From Thalassia testudinum (Eukaryota > Streptophyta > Magnoliopsida > Alismatales > Hydrocharitaceae): DNA of 64,000 nt. The DNA is taken from positions 17,963,501-18,027,500 of the forward strand of contig JAZHRO010000054.1 in the NCBI GenBank assembly GCA_037157565.1, read 5' to 3'. How positions within the stretch are numbered: the first letter of the stretch is position 1; the number at the start of each line of letters is the position of its first letter. Of the stretch, positions 56,563-64,000 are shown in pieces. The notes under the pieces are model-generated. The model was not told where the DNA came from. It did not search any database and saw nothing but the letters and a program-made list of their open reading frames with translations. The translations under genes and the position numbers were made by a program.

Positions 56563-57944
56563 TGAGCGTTGTAGCCATAAGTCTCCTATAATAATGATAA
56601 GTGAAAATTTATGATTTATAAAAGATTGAAAACTCGTTGTCATAGCATAAAAAAATTTATACCAAATACAATTTATAAAATCTGGATGGTGAGCCTAAGG
56701 TCATTCACAAGGAGGTGATACAAAGGCATGAAAAATCTCATCTTTTCACGTTATTTCATTTTTTAACCTTTTTTATATAGCAAAAATATATAATCCAAAA
56801 GTGAGAATGAAAAATAACTCAAAATATCTTACAAAACATGAGTCTATTGCAAACAAAAGAGGGGAAGTACAACTAAGGAGAAGACACATAGAAACAAGGG
56901 TAGAGAGTGAGAGAGAGAGTCAAAGAAATCTTCACTAGATGATCACTTGAAGGGAGGATGCAGAGATGGGGTTGTTGAGTCCGTCGGTGGTTGACCATGT
57001 TGCCAGGAGTGTCGAGAAGGAGAGGGGGAAGTTGGAGAGGTGGAAGAAGAAGAAGAATAGAGGTGTACAAGGGGATAGAGAAGAGAGAGAATGGGGGTAG
57101 AGAGAGAGGGACGTTTGTTGAGGAAGAGAATGGAGGGAGAGAGAGCTTGAGGTAGGAGGAAGAGGATGGCAAAGAATGGCTTTGGAATAATGAAGGGAAG
57201 CAGTTTAAATAGGTGGAAGAAGGCCTCTCCACTCACACTGGGTGCATGGAGTGCGAGCGGAGATGGCATTGGGCATGTAGAGTGCGCGTCGTGTCATGTG
57301 AGGTGTGGGTGGCGACTAAGGTAGGGGAGGGGTGCACGTATCGCGTGCGTCATGTGCAGACTTGCTGGAGTGAAAGTGCGGGCGGTGGATGCACATGGAG
57401 AGAGTGTGCAGACGACTGGGCTGTCGCACGTGAGTTGGAATGGGCTAGGCGGCTCTCCCCGCTTGCAAGCGCGAGCCTGGTGCATGCGAGGCATGTGGTT
57501 GGCACGCGATTGGCATGCGCTAAGTTGGAAATTCAACCCATGTTGTCTCTTCTTGTTTAAATTTTGCAAAGATGTTTGGAGAGACTTGAATTTTCTTCAA
57601 GATCAAGGGGTTGAAGTATTGATGGACAAATTATGCCTTAGTCCTCATAGTTTAGTAAAATTGCATTTTGCCTCCATAAAATGTTTCTTCTCTTTAATTC
57701 TTCTCTGCAGCCTTCCATTCTGATGTTCGACTCTCGCATTTATTCCTGTGCAAATTAAAATTATTATAATATATATAAATTATTTCTAAATGCAATTATG
57801 TGCCTAACATGCCTAGCATACATCGGATGCACCTTTTAAAAAAAAGTATAGATCTGATGCACTATTTACAATCTAAATATAATGTATTTACCTAGAAATT
57901 AGCCCAATTCAAATATATTAAACGCACTAACTATGTAGTTATCA
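56563..57944 (-). mobile_element. Degenerate P2-like LTR
   Basis: About 1382 bp, close to the P2 LTR length. Near the left end, GGTGAGCCTAAGG...GGCATGAAAAATCTC parallels P2's GGTGAGTCTAAGTG...GGCATGAAAATCAG. A purine-rich tract (56870-57180), a TTTAAATAGG (57206-57215) in the TATA position and an end GTTATCA follow. The protein-like frames at 57213-57723 fall inside this LTR and are not supported as genes. Confidence 0.5.
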
Positions 57945-58690
57945 CAACTCCATACCTATTTTTTGTTAGTCCCTTAATAAAACATAGATGAGTGCAAACT
58001 CTCCACCAAGGTGTGCGAAATGACTCAATTCCTATTAGCCGATCTATGTTAAGGAAAGTTATAAGAGTTGTTAATCCATAAAGGCTCAACAATACTAGAG
58101 AAACAAACCTAGTACCAGGTTTTTAACTAAACCTTTTAGTTTCCTCTCGACATTAGTTTCTAGTCGCGAAGGTAGATTTTTTAGGCTGGAGAGGGGTCCA
58201 CACAAGGTTTGTAAAATTGCGAGTTTAAAGCGTCTGTGTTTAGTGTGATAAACTCGATTTGCGAGCATCCAAGGTTAAGAAAATCCAAATTTCCTAAGCC
58301 AAAATTATCCCTAATTCTCCTAAGTCTCACGTTCGATTATGCTTTATTAAGATTTGACAACTTTCTTCTCAACATTTTCTATCTCGAAGTCAACTTCAAA
58401 GACATATCTCCTTAGTTGAACCTTTTGACCCTTATTAATATCTCACTCTTTTTATGTTTTTATTATGCATACTTTTCTTTTATTTGAAAACTTTTTCTTT
58501 TTTTGTCTTCTCTTCTTCTACTAATTTTTTTTTTTCTTTATTTTCTCTTTTTTTTCTCTCATATTTTTACGTGAGTAACTCTCCTGCATCTACTCAAGAA
58601 TATCGCCTAGGCCAAACTCAGGTGATTTCAAGATGCTAGGTGGGATTATGAGGACTTGACATTAGGGAGACTCTCCTAATGTATTGTGAC
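57945..58690 (-). mobile_element. Internal scrap of a P1/P2-like element
   Basis: Right after the LTR end comes CAACTCCATACCTATTTTTTG...TTAGTCCCTTAATAAAAC, homologous to the PPT-proximal sequence of P1 (TACCCCCATGCC...CTAGTCCCTTAGCAAAAAC). A T-rich patch (58430-58565) parallels P1 4440-4620. No ORF remains. Confidence 0.5.
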
Positions 58691-59198
58691 AGCCATACCT
58701 GCAAGGACCTTTACGAGTTCTAATATAAATCAAGTCCGATTAATAGTAAAAGAAAAAAAACACCAAAATGTAACTCGTGAAATAATCAGGAACCTTTCCG
58801 CAATTCCTCTTGACAGTATATAATACACCAACAACATCACAGAAGGATAAAAAAAAAAAAAGTAACCTGTAATTGCCCAAAAAAAAGTATCATCCTGCAA
58901 AATCCCCCTCCAAAAAGGACGAGTTTACAGAAATTTTATACACATATACACACACAATAATAATATATAATATGACATGTATACGTAGAATAATATTAAA
59001 GTTATTAAGAGGCTTCTAAGTCCTCACGCCCTCCAACTCTTGCACTCATCTCTCCTCCCACATCCACCATCCACAACTCTCCTTCCCCCACCCCACCTCT
59101 CTTCCCCCTCTCCCCATCTCACCCGATCTCATCCCCATCTTCCCCCACCCCCCCCGCTCTCTCTCTCCCTCAAACACACCAAACCCTCCACCGCCCAC
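58691..59198 (+). promoter_or_regulatory. Presumed promoter and 5' leader of the WRC gene
   Basis: AT-rich up to about 58990, with TATATAA at 58964-58970 as the best TATA candidate. A C/T-rich leader (59030-59190), typical of plant 5' leaders, follows. The transcription start is not determined. Confidence 0.35.
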
Positions 59199-60881
59199 AT
59201 GAGGATCCGGAGGAGGCCGCAGCCGACTCCTCCGCTGTCAGATCTGCTCCCACCGGCCCCTCCCCGGCACGACGCCCCTCCCCTCTCCGCCGCGCCCCCC
59301 TCAACCTTCCCCCCAAGGGCCGTGCTCACCCCTCCCTCGTTGCACCCCAAGAAGGTAACACCTCCTCCACCTCTTAAAGCCCTTCCGCGCTTCTCCTATT
59401 TGGAGGGTCAGGAGAAAGGATACGATGCCCCTCGTAAAAAAGAAAAGAAAAAAAAACTCGTGCTTTTCGTTTCGATGTGTGGTAGGGAGATGCACAATGG
59501 CATGGGTGGGTGTGCATTATGATGGGTGGTGGTTTCCCCCATGTGGTGTTGCATCCACCGTATGCGTCCGCCCCCGCCCCCATCTCTCCCCCTCTCTCGC
59601 TCGCTCGCTTTGGGATGGGGGTGCAATCCGCTGGATCTGTCGATGCTCTCTTTCCCCAGTGATGGGTCACTTCACTGAGGTTGTTTCGATTGTTGGTTTG
59701 GTTATTAATATTACGCAGGACGAGGAGGAGGAGGAGGAGGATCGGGAAGGGAGGCCTCCTCCTTTGGCTCAGGTGATGAGGGGAAAGCAGCAGCAAGAGG
59801 AAGTGGGTGGTGCACACAAGACAGGGAATATTGGTGGTGATCACAGTACCTCTGGCATCGGCAGGTAAAATCTCTTTATCCTTCCCCCTTTTTTTTTATT
59901 ATTCGGTTTTTGGGGGAGAGGAGGGGGTTCTCCTCTCTACTCCTTTTTCATCTCTCGACCTCCGTATAAAAAAAAAAAAAAAAGAAGGATGAAGAATTAG
60001 TCGGAAAAAAGCATGTATAATATATTGTTCTTTGTTGTGTGTATGTGTATTCGTATGTATGTATAGATGGTTGGACTCGACTCTCTCTCTCTCTCTCTCT
60101 CTCTCTCCCCATATATATATGTGTGTGTGTGTGTGTCTTCACCTTGCACCACATCTGAGCACCATCTGCACCTATATGTGGGAGGTAGTTAAAGCTCCAA
60201 AGCCTAACAGTAATTACGCTAGGGTCGGAGAAAAAGGGTGCGGTGGTTTGGGCCTTATAACTTAGTGGGTTGATTTGTTGGTTCCCATTACCACCACCAC
60301 CACCACCAGAAACCAACTTGTTATTAGCAGTACACATGAGCCCAAAAGGTGGCTAAGCTATTGCAGTGACCATCTTTGTTAGCTTTGCACCACTTTGGTG
60401 CTCCTTCTCCTCCTCTCGCAGCTCGGAAGCGAAGGTCGAAGACGATGGCGGCATCAGCGACGAAGGGGACGACGAGAAGAAGGCGGGGGTGTTTAACGGC
60501 GCCGGCGGTGGGGGCAGGAAGAGGCGGCGGAGGCCGGCGGCGCTGATGGAGGGCTCGCGGTGCAGCCGCGTGAACGGGAGGGGGTGGAGGTGCCGCCAGC
60601 AGACCCTCGTGGGGTACTCCCTCTGCGAGCACCACCTTGGCAAGGGGCGGCTGCGGAGCGTGAGCAGCGTGCGGTGCAACGGCGCCGGCAGGAGGAAGGG
60701 CGGGCGGGATGCTGGCGGGGAACCGCCAAAGCCGAGGCAGAGGGGAAGGAAGCTGGGGATGGTGAAGGCCCGGTCGATCAGCAGCCTTCTCCACCAGACC
60801 GACCAGGCCGCCGATGCGGACAACACGGAGCCCGCGGCGGTGGCCAGCGGTCAAGGGGAGGGTATCGGTGCAACGGTGTGA
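59199..60881 (+). CDS. WRC-domain protein, three exons, 253 residues
   Basis: Exons are 59199-59354, 59719-59864 and 60422-60881. Both introns have GT...AG ends (gtaaca...ttacgcag, gtaaaa...ctctcgcag) and phases 0 and 2 that join the frame without a stop. The protein starts MRIRRRPQP. A Pro-rich segment (residues 9-50) and an acidic run (53-60) follow, then an acidic patch, a basic nuclear-localisation-like RKRRRRP (133-139), and the WRC domain GSRCSRVNGRGWRC...YSLCEHHLGKGRLRS (145-180). Its zinc ligands are C148, C158, C169 and H172 (C-x9-C-x10-C-x2-H). The WRC domain is a plant zinc-binding, DNA-binding and nuclear-targeting module best known from growth-regulating factors. No QLQ domain is present and no GRF miR396 site is seen, so this belongs to the WRC-only group, whose function is poorly known. 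The GC-rich coding sequence contrasts with its AT-rich surroundings. A P2-like LTR scrap ends about 0.5 kb upstream. Confidence 0.9.
59355..59718 (+). other. WRC gene intron 1
   Basis: 364 nt, AAG|gtaaca to ttacgcag|GAC, phase 0. It includes an A-rich stretch (59436-59458). Confidence 0.85.
59865..60421 (+). other. WRC gene intron 2
   Basis: 557 nt, GCAG|gtaaaa to ctctcgcag|CTC, phase 2. It carries an A run (59968-59982), a (CT) microsatellite (60080-60107), an adjoining (TA)/(TG) run (60111-60136) and CCA repeats (60291-60308). Confidence 0.85.
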
Positions 60882-63800
60882 ACGGGTGCATGTGGTGTGG
60901 GCTTCTTCTTCTTGGGTTATTGGTGCAAACGTGTGTGTTCGACCGTAGGTGCAATGCTGCTGCTCATGATCGATCGACCGATCTATCTCTCTCTATATCT
61001 CTATTTATAGATCCTCTTTTGTGGATGGACCCTATGATGTCTCTCTCCTTTGTGTGGAATTAGAAGTAGAATTGGGTGCAAGTGGGGCGGCACATATATA
61101 TGTTCTCTATTACCTGAAACTGCATATATGCTTCTATTGGCGTGGCGTGGCGTGGTGTGGTGTGGTGTGGTGCAATTGATCGAACTGGAGCTACGGTAGA
61201 TTAATGTACAGGATGGTGCACTGTGATTAAGATTGCTGATATGCATATCATCATAAGCAGCTGAGATGATTACTTACTTAGATGTCACATTGCAGGACGT
61301 TGGAGTGGTGCATATTAGAAGCCCTGTTGGATATGCATATATGATTATCTCAACCTCTAATTTTGGTCGTTATATAGGACGATGGGCATGCACATTCTGC
61401 TGTTGATTAATGGTTTGTGCGTGGCACGGTGGAGGGTTGAATCGATGAAGTTGGGCTCGAGATGGAGCTCGATCGAACGAGATGATCGAGTTCGATTAAG
61501 TAATTAATTAAGTAAAGTTGCTGCAGCAATTTCCACTGGATCGTGATATATGGACGTCACAGATCAATCGACGCTGTTGAGTTCAGCTCGTTCTTGGGGG
61601 CTTATTTGTCTCTCGCGGTATGTGCGTCTGTTAAATATAGATGGTAACTTTTGATGTATGTATGGTCGTGGGGTTGTGGTTGCCTGAAGCATCATTAAGT
61701 ATGGTTTACTACGTTTAGTTGATTGAGCGTCACAGTTTGCTGGAAAGAGCTCATTAATTAACAACTACACTGTGAGTCACGATCCTTTCTTTTCTTTTCT
61801 CGGTGGTGCTTACCGCACTAATAACGACGAATGATCTCAGTCAGAATAGGTCCGTTGAGTGGTCATAATTTGGGTTGATTTACAGTTTACTAGACAACGT
61901 CGTGGATAGCGGATTTAGTCTGGTCACCTGAGAGATCTTAGACCGTTTCAAGTATTGCCAGATCGCCTTCAACGTAAATTATATATATATATATATATAA
62001 AACGAAATGTCGCATCTTCTAGTTTCTGCTGATTATTCACGAAAATCCACGTCCCTTCGACGTTCATGTTGTTGAAGATATGTCGATCTCCGTTAAGTAG
62101 CTGCAGCAAAAGAAGCAACAAGTCGAATGACGAGAACATCTAAGTTTGACAGGAGAGATCTATATTTGAGTCTTCAAACGCCGCATTATTTGGAGGATTG
62201 ATGTGTGGGAGTTAACTAATTTCTTTGCAGTTTGCACAATTGAGTTTCGGGTTGTCAATAAAAAGTCAGAAACAATGTCTTGCACCAGCAATTAATGGTC
62301 AGTATGGTATGAAACAATCATGAAAGGTGCTTATATGACCGCGGTGCAAATTAAGTACAATGAAATATTACACTAATAAAACAAGAGATGATAGAAAAGT
62401 GTTCAGCAACGTAGAGATTTATGAGTAAAAATTACGGTATGCTGAGATGAAAGGGTGGAACTAATCATTCACCCAAATGGAAAATGCAACTGGTGGTGTA
62501 TCTGACCTAATATTTTTTACAAAGGAAAGAACTTTTGTCTCACGTAATCCTTGGGAAGAAAAGGACTATTTTGCACATATAATAGCTCTCGGCTCCAGAG
62601 CAAACCTGGAAAGAAGACAAAAACATATAATAAATTGACTTTGATCAATGCGACGGGGACCTGGGTCGACGTTAAGGTTAGACGCAAAGATCTGACTAAA
62701 ATTAAGGGTGTAACGTAAATTTCATTAATGATAAATGTGACAGATGACATTTATTCTTTCTTATCGGATTTAACACTGAGGAGAAGTAGTTATTTATTTC
62801 TTTTAAAGATGTCTCTTTTAGTTGGCCTGCAAATATTTCCATTTCATTGCTTCCTACCTGGTTTAGCGGACCATTATGCTTTTGGAGGTGATAATTTGTC
62901 GTATTTGAGAATTTGGATCGTTTGCTCGATTTGACTAAGGATGCACCAAGGACAAATGACCATTAATACACAATTTTAAGAAAGATAAGTCATGCATGTA
63001 TGCTACGTATAAATAGCTAAAGCTAGCTTTTCTACAGGTGTCTAAATGGTTTAACGCTTATATCTTGAAGTGGGGAATGGCATCTATTTGAGGTGTTAAG
63101 TGCAGTGAGTTAACTTAAAAATTATAGTATGAGATCATTGCAGTTTCCAACGATGTACCCAACTCGTTGGGGTTCCTTGTCATGAAAAGGAAATATAGCT
63201 AAAGCTTTGGATCCCTTCGTATGAGCACCATCGGATGCACGTTGTACTTCAATATTTAGGGACTCCTCAAAATTAACTCATTTTTTCCAGAGAAATCTCC
63301 AGATCACTAACAAGGAGATTGCATGTATATATGATCCAAGACCATATGAAGAGGAAATTAGGAAGAAAAGACGCACCTCCATTTCGTAAATCTTAATCTC
63401 TTCTAGAAGAGTGCAGAAGTTATATATTGACACGCCCAGTGATCCCGTCTTGAACTTCTCTGTGCAGAAGGAAATCGTGGAACGGCAGCGCATACGTAAA
63501 GAGATCAATCAAAGTTTAAATCTAAGTTCTCAATAACATTTTTCGCATACTTCATATTCTTAGCTCACCGTATTGTATGCACAGCACCAAATATTAATAT
63601 TTGATCAGTACTATACTTATTTACATTGAGTAATTACTTCTGGCTAGAATGATTTTTACCTTGTTAAACAACTAAATCAATATCAAGAAGTACTAATACA
63701 TCATCTAGATAGACGAATAGGATTCCACGAAGATCAGATTTCATCGTGGAAGCACTTATCGAACTACACCAGACAAATTAATCAGGTTTTCTCCCAACCG

Positions 63801-64000
63801 AAACAAATGGAAAGGGGCACTCCATTTGTGAAGTTCAAAACTTAGATAATTAGACAGGCTCTTCTAGCCACTCAGAATTAAATAAGCTTGTTAAGGAGTG
63901 ATCGGATCTCCTAAATGATCGGAGGATCTGATTTAATGATTTAAAGAAAAGCAATCACAAAGAGATATGATGGTTGATGATTCAATTTCACCATGAAAGG
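60882..64000. other. Downstream region, no supported gene
   Basis: The first few hundred bases presumably hold the WRC gene's 3' untranslated region; no clear polyadenylation signal was picked. There are TGTGG-type repeats (61140-61172) and a TA run (61980-61999). Short frames (for example 63278-63508 on minus, and a plus-strand EIVERQRIRKEIN-like piece after TGTGCAG near 63468) have no family I can name, though part of an unrecognised gene reaching past the window edge cannot be excluded. Confidence 0.4.

Noticed and set aside
57213..57723. Overlapping plus-strand frames of 115-123 codons
   Set aside because: They lie inside the degenerate P2-like LTR, on the strand opposite to its transcription, with no recognisable domain.
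60640..60700. Possible miR396 target site after the WRC domain
   Set aside because: In GRF genes the site encodes RSRKPVE. Here the sequence after GRLRS encodes SVSSVR and does not resemble the target.

Overview
This window is plant nuclear DNA made mostly of nested LTR retrotransposons, with one convincing protein-coding gene near the right end. The plant assignment rests on tRNA-Asp-type primer binding sites, plant Ty3/gypsy reverse transcriptase fragments, a WRC-domain gene and a broken 3-ketodihydrosphingosine reductase copy. GC-rich exons would suit a monocot, but I cannot fix the species. I saw no bacterial, organellar or CRISPR features.

Layout. 1-11460: an old long LTR (family 'P1') is split by a complete, young, minus-strand P1 element (554-10648; target duplication TGGAC). 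Its two 2815-bp LTRs differ at only four sites that I found. It carries one 616-codon ORF and no recognisable gag or pol. 11461-12937: an inverted LTR scrap and unclassified DNA. 12938-22659: another P1-family LTR, split by a complete minus-strand element of a related family ('P2', 14887-21836; target duplication GCGGC). The P2 ORF has three in-frame stops. 22660-34675: wreckage of a minus-strand Tat-like Ty3/gypsy element ('T1'). Its reverse transcriptase was hit by a P1-family LTR (23814-31028; GTGAT), which was itself hit by two solo LTRs: a Sirevirus-like one ('S1', 24983-26708; GTGGG) and a TGTTAAGACC-type one ('G1', 27886-30638; ATACC).

34676-35830 is a decayed S1-like LTR. 35831-41262 is AT-rich DNA with diverged interspersed repeats. 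41263-46774 is a G1 solo LTR (GGCAT) with a second G1 solo LTR nested inside it (41948-44653; GTAAG/GCAAG). 47550-47906 is a fragment of a TSC10/KDSR-like gene. 49328-49544 is a short Ty1/copia-like 3' LTR. 53503-56430 holds two more copies of the AT-rich repeat. 56563-58690 is a degenerate P2-like LTR and internal scrap, ending about 0.5 kb upstream of the WRC gene (59199-60881, three exons, 253 residues).

How the parts relate. P1 and P2 share a tRNA-Asp PBS, near-identical polypurine tracts, a second PPT-like tract inside, and a short conserved motif at the ORF end. They look like non-autonomous relatives that would need gag-pol proteins from elsewhere; Athila-type Ty3 elements are my inference. 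The points most worth following are: the long orphan ORFs; a promoter-proximal hairpin whose shape, but not arm sequence, is kept among P1 LTRs and beside which both complete elements inserted; the repeated AGACGTCT palindrome shared by unrelated LTR families; and a tRNA-like A-box/B-box inside the P2 LTR.
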